A stretch of 64,000 bases of DNA from Candidatus Scotarchaeum otlingeri. Lineage in GTDB: Archaea; Thermoproteota; Nitrososphaeria; Geothermarchaeales; JDFR-13. Each line of letters opens with the position of its first letter. Within the stretch, counting starts at the first letter, position 1. The notes below the pieces were generated by a model, which saw only the letters and a list, made by a program, of their open reading frames with translations, made no database searches and was not told where the DNA came from. Both the position numbers and the translations under genes were made by a program. The stretch covers positions 767,261 to 831,260 of the forward strand of contig MTMA02000006.1 in assembly GCA_002011075.2 (NCBI GenBank), read 5' to 3'. Shown here one piece after another: positions 53,157 to 61,596 of this stretch.

Positions 53157-54713
53157 TTAAAGGGGCATATTACTATGCTTCTTATTTATCCACGGCTCTA
53201 AAGCCTTCTTTTCAACCAGACTCTCGATCGCCTTAATCAGCTTAAACCTTGTCTCTCCTGGTCTAATCACCTCATCCACATATCCCCTAGCTGCAGCCAC
53301 ATATGGATTAGAAATCTTCTCTATATACTCATTTAAATAAGCTTTATATAGAGCCTCTCTATCCTCGGCCTCCGATAATTTCCTGCCATATAAAATTTCA
53401 ACTGCAGCCTTTGGAGGCAGAACAGCGATCTGGGCAGTCGGCCAAGCGTAAACAATATCCGCACCGATATGCTTACTTGACATGGCGAGATATCCTCCGC
53501 CGAATGCTCTTCTAATAATAACTGTTATCTTTGGAATAGTGGATTCTGAGTATGCATATATAATCTTCGCTCCATGTCTAACAACACCTTTCTCCGCTTC
53601 CTCCTTACCTGCCACTGGATGAGGAGTGTCCACAAATGTAATAATCGGTATGTTAAAAGCATCACAGAATCTGACGAATCTAGCTATTTTGTCAGCTGCA
53701 TCTGAATTTAGATAACCATTATTATAGGCGGGATTGTTGGCTACAACACCTACGGAATATCCATCTATCCGAGCAAAGCCAATCACTACATTTTTCGCAT
53801 AACTTTTGAATACCTCTAAGAAACTATCTCTATCAAATATTGCTTGTAATAAAAGATGAACATCATAAGGATTATCAACATCTTTGGCAATAAGTGCTAT
53901 GATATCGTCAAGATCCCTGTCGCTAGGTGTCCCATCTATTTTTTCGGGAGACTCCATAGAATTCTGCGGTATATAAGAGAGTAATTTTCTGATTAGTTCA
54001 AAAGCCTCTTCTTCACTATCTACTAGAAAGTGTGCAGTGCCACTTATGGTTGCATGCATTTCTCCGCCCCCTAATTCTTCACTAGTGACTTCTTCACCCA
54101 ATTCTGTCTTTACAACCTTGGGGCCCGTAACAAATAGATAGGAGATGTTTTTTACCATTATAATAAAATCTTGTAAGGCGGGTGAGTATGAAGCTCCACC
54201 TGCACTAGGGCCGCATATTATGGATATCTGAGGTATAAATCCAGATGCCAATACATTTCTATGGAAGATTTCTCCATATGATGCCAGAGAATCTATTCCC
54301 TCCTGGATTCTTGCACCACTCGAATCTATCAGCCCTATGACAGGAGCTCCACTCTTAATGGCTAGATCATATATATGCGCAATTTTCTTTCCATGCATCT
54401 CTCCAAGGCTACCCCCTAGGACGGTGAAGTCCTGTGCATACACATATACTAAGCGGCCATTGATAGTGCCGTAACCTGTGATAACTCCATCGCCATAGAA
54501 TACCTTCTTATCCATATCGAAATCTTTGGCTCTATGTGTGACGAGCATCCCGATCTCATTGAAGCTTCCACTATCCAGAAGTCTATCGATTCGTTCCCTT
54601 GCTGTCAATTTTCCCTTCTTATGTTGTTTTTCAATTCTCTCCTTCCCTCCTCCGTGTTTAGCCAGTTCCCTCTTTTCCATCAATTCCTTCATCTTCCTAT
54701 CAATATCGTTCAT
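53157..54713 (-). CDS. pccB: Propionyl-CoA carboxylase/methylmalonyl-CoA decarboxylase carboxyltransferase subunit
   Basis: 518-residue carboxyltransferase of the crotonase fold, usual length for PccB or MmdA. The opening KQHKKGKLTARERIDRLLD is typical, and the two CoA and biotin-binding halves hold GLIDSSGARIQEGI, CGPSAGGASYSPAL, TFVDTPHPVAG, and RRAFGGGYLAMSSK. It moves carboxyl between carboxybiotin and propionyl- or acetyl-CoA. Neither the biotin carboxylase nor the carrier protein is in this window. With the acyl-CoA synthetase downstream it suggests propionate, succinate or hydroxypropionate-type CoA metabolism. GGTGGT precedes the ATG. Confidence 0.92.
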   Translation of the reverse strand: MNDIDRKMKELMEKRELAKHGGGKERIEKQHKKGKLTARERIDRLLDSGSFNEIGMLVTHRAKDFDMDKKVFYGDGVITGYGTINGRLVYVYAQDFTVLGGSLGEMHGKKIAHIYDLAIKSGAPVIGLIDSSGARIQEGIDSLASYGEIFHRNVLASGFIPQISIICGPSAGGASYSPALQDFIIMVKNISYLFVTGPKVVKTELGEEVTSEELGGGEMHATISGTAHFLVDSEEEAFELIRKLLSYIPQNSMESPEKIDGTPSDRDLDDIIALIAKDVDNPYDVHLLLQAIFDRDSFLEVFKSYAKNVVIGFARIDGYSVGVVANNPAYNNGYLNSDAADKIARFVRFCDAFNIPIITFVDTPHPVAGKEEAEKGVVRHGAKIIYAYSESTIPKITVIIRRAFGGGYLAMSSKHIGADIVYAWPTAQIAVLPPKAAVEILYGRKLSEAEDREALYKAYLNEYIEKISNPYVAAARGYVDEVIRPGETRFKLIKAIESLVEKKALEPWINKKHSNMPL

Positions 54714-54809
54714 TTAATACCACCATTCAGTCTGCTATAAGATTATTATGATGTCGGCTAATTATAGATATTTAACTCCCAAGCGAAATATAAAAAATGA
54801 TTTAGGATA

Positions 54810-55541
54810 CTATAATTCTATCTCTAATCTCTCTGGTGGTTTGAGATTTAGGGACTCTTTATAGAGTTCTTCAGGAACCGGTCTAGAACCAAGATATTTC
54901 TCGACTTTAGCTTTAACATATGCATCCCAATCTCTCTTTGTAATATAGAATACTCTTCCACCGCCTAGCTCGTGCTGATACTCTGGGTATGGCTTCATTC
55001 CATGGACCAACCTGAATCCCATTCTAAACCCAAAAGGACTTTCAAAGGTTGCCCACCACTCATCTACACCAAGAACTTCGAAGGCATGTTCTACTTTAGC
55101 AGTGTAGCTTACTATACCCAGCCTCTCCTTCCTTCTAAAAGTTATCGTATGAAGACTTATCGCTAGCTTCTCATTCCACAATCTAAAATTAACCAGCGCC
55201 TGAAGTTCATTTCCATGTACCGCAACTAATGCTACGTGATCTTTCACTCTTCTTTGCTTCCAAGCCAATATTTCACTATAGGTCCTTGCAGCGACTAAAT
55301 GATAAAAGTCTTTATCAAAGCCTAGATCCATTATCTCTTTCAAGGGCTCAAGAATAACATCCGCTTCATCCACCGTAGCTTGCCTAATAACAATTTTTTC
55401 TCCCTTGCTAGTCTCATAGTACTTTGGCGGATACTCCTTGTCTCTAACCAAAAAATCGGTGCCTCTAAGATAAGCCTCTATATCCGTGACATAATACTTA
55501 AAGAAATCTATCGAAATTGGAATTGGAGGTTCAAACGACAT
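54810..55541 (-). CDS. GNAT-like acyltransferase-fold protein, function unknown
   Basis: 243-residue protein. After a 45-residue lead it reads IVIRQATVDEADVILEPLKEIM, the start of many GNAT domains, then ALVAVHGNELQALVNFRLWN and LHTITFRRKERLGIVSYTAKVEHAFEVLG, and GFRMGF near residue 175, which fits the GNAT strand order with an RRKERLG acyl-CoA loop. The carboxy terminus is charged and unfamiliar. It is well away from other genes, but the neighbours are CoA enzymes, which would suit an acyl-CoA-using enzyme. AGGTGAT precedes the ATG, and a minus-strand TATA (55591-55600) is in place. Confidence 0.5.
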   Translation of the reverse strand: MSFEPPIPISIDFFKYYVTDIEAYLRGTDFLVRDKEYPPKYYETSKGEKIVIRQATVDEADVILEPLKEIMDLGFDKDFYHLVAARTYSEILAWKQRRVKDHVALVAVHGNELQALVNFRLWNEKLAISLHTITFRRKERLGIVSYTAKVEHAFEVLGVDEWWATFESPFGFRMGFRLVHGMKPYPEYQHELGGGRVFYITKRDWDAYVKAKVEKYLGSRPVPEELYKESLNLKPPERLEIEL

Positions 55542-55590
55542 GCAAAATCACCTATATCCTTAACATAAATATTGAAAGAAATAATCATTA

Positions 55591-55600
55591 TTTATATACT
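55591..55600 (-). promoter_or_regulatory. TATA box for the GNAT-like gene
   Basis: AGTATATAAA on the minus strand, predicting a transcript start near 55569, with the start codon at 55541 and a ribosome site between. Confidence 0.45.
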
Positions 55601-55601
55601 A

Positions 55602-55609
55602 TTTATATT
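55602..55609 (+). promoter_or_regulatory. TATA-like box 26 bases before a small frame
   Basis: TTTATATT at 55602-55609 is centred about 26 bases before the ATG at 55630, as expected for a leaderless gene. Confidence 0.3.
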
Positions 55610-55629
55610 AAAAAATCTGCAACCATAAA

Positions 55630-55767
55630 ATGAATAGAAAAGTAGTCATCTCTAGATTCGTATTAAGCAAGCTGATCTTTTCGAAACAATATATTAAAGC
55701 GAGAAATCAAGATAAATTGTTTTTAAACAATAGAAAAACCCTAGAAAAGACAAAAGAGCCGATATGA
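55630..55767 (+). CDS. Possible 45-residue basic small protein
   Basis: An ATG at 55630 opens 45 codons with TGA at 55765-55767, in the 326-base space between the GNAT-like gene and the transporter operon. The product is strongly basic (starts MNRKVVISRFVLSKLIF, then many Lys and Arg). The TATA-like box at the leaderless distance is the main support; otherwise a frame of this length can occur by chance in AT-rich DNA. The rest of 55542-55867 holds only short hairpins near 55810-55850 that could end the transporter transcript. Confidence 0.28.
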   Translation: MNRKVVISRFVLSKLIFSKQYIKARNQDKLFLNNRKTLEKTKEPI

Positions 55768-55867
55768 ATTCAGAAGGATTTAAACCAGATATAGCGCAGA
55801 TATATAATAGGATTCTTAGAGGAATCTAGGCTTAGTCCTAGTAATCCCAACTATGCTGGTGTTGCTA

Positions 55868-56272
55868 TTAACCCTCTATTAGAACTTTTTCTTCGTAAAT
55901 TATCTTCATTGTAGGCTTATGCATTATCTGTATTTTGTACTCTCCCGGGGGGAGGTTATATGATAAGACCATTACCTCTCCTTTTCTCAGATCTGCAGGC
56001 CCTTGAAGCCAGAATGTTGGAGGGTTAGTTGTCACATCAAACACGATATACTCCCAGTCCTGCTTAGGTATGTCGCCATCGAGAACTCTTATAACGATAT
56101 TACTATCTTCTGCATAGGCTTCGATCTCTACGGGAGGGGGGCTTCCCATACCAGTTATGAAATATATAGCCATAGATAAGGTTAGTATAGCTATTATAGA
56201 AAGGTATAGTAACTCGGCTAAGCCTAGTTTACCGAATAGCTTCGGTGGCGAAAAAGTCGGGTTACCGCTCAT
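55868..56272 (-). CDS. Small membrane-anchored protein in the BMP transporter operon
   Basis: 134-residue protein with one membrane helix (about residues 20-42) and a small beta-rich outer domain ending PPGEYKIQIMHKPTMKIIYEEKV, which looks like an Ig-like or carboxypeptidase-regulatory-like sandwich. It is the last gene of the transporter operon, with its ATGA overlapping the permease stop at 56269-56272, so it is translated together with the permease. I know no standard subunit of this kind in NupOPQ or BMP systems; it may be an accessory of the importer. Confidence 0.6.
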   Translation of the reverse strand: MSGNPTFSPPKLFGKLGLAELLYLSIIAILTLSMAIYFITGMGSPPPVEIEAYAEDSNIVIRVLDGDIPKQDWEYIVFDVTTNPPTFWLQGPADLRKGEVMVLSYNLPPGEYKIQIMHKPTMKIIYEEKVLIEG

Positions 56273-57222
56273 GCTTCTTCCCTCCTATAAGGTATAAGTA
56301 GCGCCGATGGATAAACTACTCTCCTGGACACTATCACTAATGCCACAATAGTCATTATATATGGTAATGTGAAGAATAGCTGGTAAGGTATGTTGAAGTA
56401 TCCTATGGCTTGGAGAGATAATTGGAAAGCGTCTATGCCGCCAAAGATAAATGCCCCTAATAATATTTTCTTTGGATCCCACATTCCAAATACAACTAGC
56501 GCTATTGAGATCCACCCCCGTCCTTGAGTCATACCCGGCAAGAAGAGGCTTGAATGGGCGGTTGAGAGCCATGAGCCTCCTAATGCAATTAAGAAACCCG
56601 CTATCATTAGACTAATATATCTTATCAGGAATACGTTTATACCGGCTGTATCTGCAGCTTTGGGGTTTTCACCAACAGCTCTAATCTGCATACCTAAGTT
56701 GGTCTTATAAAATATGAACCACGCTATGATTACAGCGAGGATAGCAATATAAGCGGGTAATGGTTGGCTGAATATAGGGCCTAGATATGGATTATCACTG
56801 ATTCCCGGTATATATATAGCCGGGAATGGATTGATATGAGGCGGAACTCCTCCGGGTGTGGGAACGCTGATCCTATATATATAGAAGCTTAACCCAGAGC
56901 CCAATATGGTAATTGCAAGTCCTGCTACATGTTGCTGGACACCTAGGGTAACAGATAGTACCGCCATCAATACACCCATCAATAAACCAGCAATTCCTGA
57001 TATGAGGAATGCAAGCCAAACATTATTAGTATGATAAGCCACAACATAGGCTACAGCTGCGCCCATCAACATCATTCCCTCTATTCCAAGATTTAGTATC
57101 CCTGCTCTTTCGGCGAATGCCTCGCCTATAGTACCGTAGATAAGTGGAACAGCCATTTTAAAGGTTAGTCCTAACACGCTAACCCAAAATACTGCTGTTA
57201 ATAGATCTGGCGGTATCATCAT
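56269..57222 (-). CDS. ABC permease, nucleoside-type (NupQ-like)
   Basis: 317-residue inner-membrane permease of the branched-chain/ribose/nucleoside type (BPD_transp_2), about nine membrane helices. The telling block is GEAFAERAGILNLGIEGMMLMGA, and VGENPKAADTAGINVFLIRYISLMIAGFLIALGG is the EAA-like loop that meets the ATPase. With the second permease, a double ATPase and a BMP-family binding protein it forms an uptake system like NupABC/RnsBACD. Start codon follows GGAGGAGGAGAG, overlapping the upstream permease by 4 bases. Confidence 0.9.
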   Translation of the reverse strand: MMIPPDLLTAVFWVSVLGLTFKMAVPLIYGTIGEAFAERAGILNLGIEGMMLMGAAVAYVVAYHTNNVWLAFLISGIAGLLMGVLMAVLSVTLGVQQHVAGLAITILGSGLSFYIYRISVPTPGGVPPHINPFPAIYIPGISDNPYLGPIFSQPLPAYIAILAVIIAWFIFYKTNLGMQIRAVGENPKAADTAGINVFLIRYISLMIAGFLIALGGSWLSTAHSSLFLPGMTQGRGWISIALVVFGMWDPKKILLGAFIFGGIDAFQLSLQAIGYFNIPYQLFFTLPYIMTIVALVIVSRRVVYPSALLIPYRREEA

Positions 57223-58295
57223 CTCTCCTCCTCCACCTTCTCAAGTCGGTATTCCATAAAGAATACCGCTATTAATACAAATACAAGGGTCACCCCCTCA
57301 ATCACATATGCCAATGGATAGGGTATTCCAGTTGCCCTATACATAGCTTGGCTTCCCGTCTCTATGGTGGCCATAAAGAAAGCGGCTAAAACGACGCCTA
57401 TTGGATGCAGCAATCCCAACATTGCTACTACTATCCCGGTATAACCATAACCCAGAGATAAGTTTTCTCTTAAATGAAAGTGTATTCCCATGAGCTCTAC
57501 TGCGCCTGCTATGCCTGCTATGCCTCCGCTTATTAAAGCTACCAAGATCAGGTTTCTAACTACATCCATTCCCTGTACATATGCTGCTTTCGGGTTGATA
57601 CCCATCAATTTGACTTCGAATCCCCAATAACTCCTAGTATATATAATGAAATAAATCAGTGCAACTAATAATGCTATTATCAAACCCGCATGTAACCTTG
57701 TTCCTTTCCATATACGAGGTAGCTCACCTGTTACACTTATAGCTGGCGATTCTGGCCAAGCACTAACTGGATTTCTCCAGGGTCCATATATAATAGCTTC
57801 AACTATGAATAGTATGATCCAATTTAATAGAAGAGTTGTAACCACCTCATCAACTTGATATTTACTTCGCAGAACAGCGGGAATGAGTGCAGCCAAGGAA
57901 CCCCCTAAAAATCCTGCTAATATCATTATGGGTATTAAGACAAAGGGCGACACTCCATAAAAAGATATTCCAAAGACTGTTGCAAATAGGGCTCCTAAAT
58001 ATAGTTGTCCTTCTGCACCTATATTCCAAAACCTCCCTAGAAATGCCAATGCTACAGCTATACCCGTAAAACTTAATGGTATAAATCTAACCAGCGTTTC
58101 ACTAAGAGCTAGCTTACTTCCCCATGCTCCTTTAAATAACTCGTAATAAGCTATAAATGGATTTATATTCACCTGGATTATCAGGACACTTGATATAAGT
58201 ATGGATGCGATAACGGCGCCTACCATTAATGCTATCCTTTCCAATGTTGAGGGTGTCTCTATTCTCTTTACTATCTTATATCTAAGTATCCTCAT
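57219..58295 (-). CDS. ABC permease, nucleoside-type (NupP-like)
   Basis: 358-residue companion permease with about ten membrane helices. Family blocks include AFLGRFWNIGAEGQLYLGALFATVFG near residue 85, YQVDEVVTTLLLNWIILFIVEAI, and MGINPKAAYVQGMDVVRNLILVALISGGIAGIAGAVELMG, the coupling loop. It is encoded directly after the ATPase (sharing one base) and before the NupQ-like permease (4-base overlap). The basic amino terminus and paired architecture agree with the nucleoside or purine uptake group. Confidence 0.9.
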   Translation of the reverse strand: MRILRYKIVKRIETPSTLERIALMVGAVIASILISSVLIIQVNINPFIAYYELFKGAWGSKLALSETLVRFIPLSFTGIAVALAFLGRFWNIGAEGQLYLGALFATVFGISFYGVSPFVLIPIMILAGFLGGSLAALIPAVLRSKYQVDEVVTTLLLNWIILFIVEAIIYGPWRNPVSAWPESPAISVTGELPRIWKGTRLHAGLIIALLVALIYFIIYTRSYWGFEVKLMGINPKAAYVQGMDVVRNLILVALISGGIAGIAGAVELMGIHFHLRENLSLGYGYTGIVVAMLGLLHPIGVVLAAFFMATIETGSQAMYRATGIPYPLAYVIEGVTLVFVLIAVFFMEYRLEKVEEER

Positions 58296-59824
58296 TATGC
58301 AGAAACCTCCATCCTCTTTACTCCAGCCATCATAAGACCAATATCGTCGAGAGAAACTTCTTCGGGTTTAAAGATACCCATTATCTCGCCTTCATAGAAC
58401 ACCATAACCCTATCACTTAACATAAGGACTTCATCTAGATCTTCCGATATGAGTAAAATGGCGACTCCATCATCCCTCTGCTCCAATAATTTTTTTCTGA
58501 TATATTCGGTAGCGCCTACATCGAGTCCTCTAGTTGGCTGGTTTGCAATCAAGAACTTTGGTTTAATAGCTAGTTCTCTAGCAAGTACGAGTCTTTGTTT
58601 ATTTCCTCCAGACAAATTTTTCGCGAGATTAAACCTGCTAGGAGTGATAATATCGAATTCATTGATTAATGTATCTGAATATTGATTCATCATTCTAAAG
58701 TCTAGGAAAAAATTCTTTTTTAGAAATGAATACCTAATTTTCGAACATAGATTACTTCTAATACTTTCATCTTTAAAGTAGCCCAGCTCCTCCCTATCTT
58801 CGGGTAGATATGCAACATTTAAAGATACTATATCCTTAGGCGGCTTATTTGTTACGTCAAGACCATCGATAAGGATATTACCCTTATCGACCTTCCTTAG
58901 GCCGATTAGTGCTTCCGCCAGTTCCCTTTGTCCATTTCCCGAAACACCTGCAATTCCTAAGATCTCTCCCTTCCTAATAGAGAATGTTACTCCCTTAACT
59001 GCCGGCAGCCCCCTGTCGCTGTTGACCCATAGGTTCCTTACCTCGACTATAATACGACCTAATGCTTTTGAAGGTTCTTTTTTGATTGTAAATATGACTT
59101 CCCTTCCGACCATCATCCTGGCCAATTCAACTTCATTGGTGTCTTTAGTATTACGGGTCCCCACAACCCTCCCTTTCTGTAATACCGTGATTCTATCACT
59201 TATCTCCATCACCTCATGTAATTTATGGCTGATAAATATTATAGAACGTCCTTCTGCCTTCATCTTCCTCAGGAATTCAAAGAGACTCTGAGTCTCCTTT
59301 GGCGTAAGAACCGCTGTAGGTTCATCCAATATAATTATCTTTGCTTCCCTAAAGAGGATCTTAAGGATTTCTACTTTCTGTTGTTCTCCAACAGATAGCT
59401 GCCATATTTTGGCGTCAGGGTCGAGCCCTAAACCATATCTATCTATTAATTCGCTAACCCTCTTTCTTGCCTCTGCCATATTCAATACTGGTTTATTTCC
59501 CTCATAACCCAAAATAACGTTCTCGGTTACTGTAAAGGGTGGAACAAGAGTAAAGTGTTGATGAACCATTCCGATGCCGTTTTTTATGGCATCTTTAGGG
59601 GTTTTAATACTGACCTTTTTTCCATAAATATATATCTCACCAGAGTCAGCAGAATATAACCCATATAATATATTCATAAGAGTTGTTTTTCCAGCTCCAT
59701 TTTCACCCAATAAGGCGTGTATCTCACCTATACCCAATTTGAAGTCTATATGGTCATTTGCCACTACACCGGGAAAACGCTTAACGATACCCTTCATGTA
59801 TACCGCGTAGTCCTCTCCACCCAT
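58295..59824 (-). CDS. ABC ATPase with two nucleotide-binding domains (NupO-like)
   Basis: 509-residue double ATPase. Domain 1 has Walker A LLGENGAGKTTLMNILYG, signature LSVGEQQKVEILKIL and Walker B IIILDEPTAVLTP. Domain 2 has the weakened Walker A IAGVSGNGQRELAEALIG and the signature LSGGNKQRLVLARELA, Walker B FLIANQPTRGLDV, as is usual for sugar and nucleoside importers of this group. It powers the two permeases encoded next. A minus-strand TATA-like element (59876-59890) lies upstream, so the ATPase may start its own transcript, apart from the binding protein. Confidence 0.92.
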   Translation of the reverse strand: MGGEDYAVYMKGIVKRFPGVVANDHIDFKLGIGEIHALLGENGAGKTTLMNILYGLYSADSGEIYIYGKKVSIKTPKDAIKNGIGMVHQHFTLVPPFTVTENVILGYEGNKPVLNMAEARKRVSELIDRYGLGLDPDAKIWQLSVGEQQKVEILKILFREAKIIILDEPTAVLTPKETQSLFEFLRKMKAEGRSIIFISHKLHEVMEISDRITVLQKGRVVGTRNTKDTNEVELARMMVGREVIFTIKKEPSKALGRIIVEVRNLWVNSDRGLPAVKGVTFSIRKGEILGIAGVSGNGQRELAEALIGLRKVDKGNILIDGLDVTNKPPKDIVSLNVAYLPEDREELGYFKDESIRSNLCSKIRYSFLKKNFFLDFRMMNQYSDTLINEFDIITPSRFNLAKNLSGGNKQRLVLARELAIKPKFLIANQPTRGLDVGATEYIRKKLLEQRDDGVAILLISEDLDEVLMLSDRVMVFYEGEIMGIFKPEEVSLDDIGLMMAGVKRMEVSA

Positions 59825-59952
59825 CCCACTGCACCATTACATCTCTATTATATAACTAATCATATATGTAACAAAGGTATTAAATATAAAACCGATATAT
59901 AGTCGATTATACATCATATTGATAAATATAAAAAAAGAGTATGGAGAGAAGA

Positions 59953-61041
59953 CTAGTCGGATACTGGGACAGTTTCGTCTATGGGTACCCTGAATCTTCC
60001 AGACAATATATCATCTATCAATTTCGCTACTAAATCAATCACGCCTCTCTCCTGAATCTTCTGAACTATTTCAGGCTCGAGCCTATCAGCATAATTATGC
60101 CATGTATCGGGTCCCGTCCCTGTCCATCCGGCTAACTTAGCTCCTTGCTTGGCCATCATGGTCCATTCCGCCAGGTCCTTAGCTTGCCATCTATCTTCTA
60201 TTATCATACTTATTACTTCATTTACAGCAGGCCACATATCCCATTCGGGACCCGTAATCACTACATTTGGACCATTCTCCCACTGATCTAGTAGGTTCCC
60301 AAAGGTCGGAATCTTTTCATCAACTGTTATACTGAATGGATCATATCGTTCAGCATACATTACATCGGCTCCAGCATCTATTTGGCTTCTAGCTGCAGAT
60401 GCTGCTGTTGGAGGGTCAAACCAGCTATTTATAAATGTAATTTTCACTTGTGCATCTGGGTTATAATCCTTAACCCCATATTTGAAAGCGTTTATCAACC
60501 TATTAACTTCTGGAATTGCATATCCCCCAACAGTCCCTATTACATTGGAATCAGTTAATTTGGCGGCAATAGCACCACATATATAAGCGGGTTCATGTAT
60601 CCAGTTGTCAAAGACCGCGACATTAGGATCCACAGGACCTAATCCAGACCCTAATACAAAGTAAACGTCTGGGTAGTCAGCAGCTACATCCCTAGCCTCT
60701 TCTTCCGCTCCGAATACGTCAGCAAAAATGAGATTATATCCAGCGTTTACAGCTTCTCTCATAACTCTGGCCACATCTGAATAAGGAGTGTTTTCAGCCC
60801 AATCATAAGTTACATTTTCATATGTCTCTTCTGCTTTTAGCAGCGCATGGTGAACAACACCTACCCAAGGCTCTTCAATAGGCGTAGAAACTATTAGATA
60901 GGCCCTTATTTCCTTTACCTCCGGGGGCGGCACTGTTGGTGCTGGTTTAGCATACCATCCGACAGCGGCTCCAACTAGGAATCCGGCGCCTGCTGCGGCG
61001 GAAAGTTTTAAGAAGTCTCTTCTATCTACCCCTTCACTCAT
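59953..61041 (-). CDS. BMP-family substrate-binding lipoprotein-like protein with Tat signal
   Basis: 362-residue binding protein of the basic membrane protein (BMP/PnrA/Med) family, which binds nucleosides. It has a twin-arginine signal (GVDRRDFLKLSAAAGAG), so it is exported folded. The mature part has TPYSDVARVMREAVNAGYNLIFADVFGAEEEARDVA, LGSGLGPVDPNVAVFDNWIHEPAYICGAIAAKLT and IGTVGGYAIPEVNRLINAFKYG, standard BMP blocks. The ATG at 61041 follows GGTG. It is 128 bases from the ATPase gene and divergent from the ferredoxin; the intervening 61042-61151 holds TATA-like elements in both directions. Confidence 0.9.
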   Translation of the reverse strand: MSEGVDRRDFLKLSAAAGAGFLVGAAVGWYAKPAPTVPPPEVKEIRAYLIVSTPIEEPWVGVVHHALLKAEETYENVTYDWAENTPYSDVARVMREAVNAGYNLIFADVFGAEEEARDVAADYPDVYFVLGSGLGPVDPNVAVFDNWIHEPAYICGAIAAKLTDSNVIGTVGGYAIPEVNRLINAFKYGVKDYNPDAQVKITFINSWFDPPTAASAARSQIDAGADVMYAERYDPFSITVDEKIPTFGNLLDQWENGPNVVITGPEWDMWPAVNEVISMIIEDRWQAKDLAEWTMMAKQGAKLAGWTGTGPDTWHNYADRLEPEIVQKIQERGVIDLVAKLIDDILSGRFRVPIDETVPVSD

Positions 61042-61151
61042 CACTAAACACCATACATAAATTATGATAATAAGTCATATATATTAATTATTTTTAATAT
61101 TCGATATTAACCATTTTTTAATAACTTGACGCTATAATAATCTTTTTTGTC

Positions 61152-61595
61152 ATGATGAGAGTCACAAAGATATATGGTACAGACCCGAAATGCGTGGGAT
61201 GCCAAATCTGTATGATCACTTGTTCTGAAGTTAATTTCGGGGAAGTAGACCTTACAAAATCGAGAGTAAGAATATCTCATAAGGAAAACCCTATGGATGG
61301 TTTCCATATCACGGTATGTACTAACTGTGGGATATGTGCATTATACTGCCCTACAGATGCCATTAGCATCGTTAATAAGAATGTTCACATAGACGAGTCT
61401 CTTTGTAATAAGTGCGGTGTATGTATTGAGGTATGCCCAATTGATGCTATATGGTGGTCACCAGGACTTAATGCACCTAATAAATGCGTTGCATGTAAGG
61501 CATGCGTAGATACTTGTCCCACCGGAGCACTGAATGCAGTAGAGGTGGATTTAAAGATCGATTTAGGTAAACGTGTGACGCTGAGGGGTGTATAA
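61152..61595 (+). CDS. Polyferredoxin with four [4Fe-4S] motifs
   Basis: 147-residue ferredoxin. Four cysteine sets are seen: CVGCQICMITC, CTNCGICALYCP, CNKCGVCIEVCP and CVACKACVDTCP, together 16 Cys, so up to four [4Fe-4S] clusters. It is of the HycB/AOR-partner type often encoded beside tungsten aldehyde oxidoreductases, where it takes or gives electrons. It overlaps the AOR-family gene's longest frame and ends 1 base before the AOR start codon, so they are a pair. Divergent promoter region shared with the BMP gene. Confidence 0.93.
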   Translation: MMRVTKIYGTDPKCVGCQICMITCSEVNFGEVDLTKSRVRISHKENPMDGFHITVCTNCGICALYCPTDAISIVNKNVHIDESLCNKCGVCIEVCPIDAIWWSPGLNAPNKCVACKACVDTCPTGALNAVEVDLKIDLGKRVTLRGV

Positions 61596-61596
61596 T

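Noticed and set aside
55810..55850. Two small hairpins after the transporter operon (GATTC/GAATC and CTAGG/CCTAG) as a regulatory RNA
   Set aside because: Stems of only five pairs, easily expected by chance; at most a weak transcript end.
58295..61041. Reading the importer as a ribose or branched-chain amino acid transporter
   Set aside because: The binding protein belongs to the BMP family, not the ribose or LIV families, and the permeases carry the LNLGIEGMMLMGA block of the nucleoside group.
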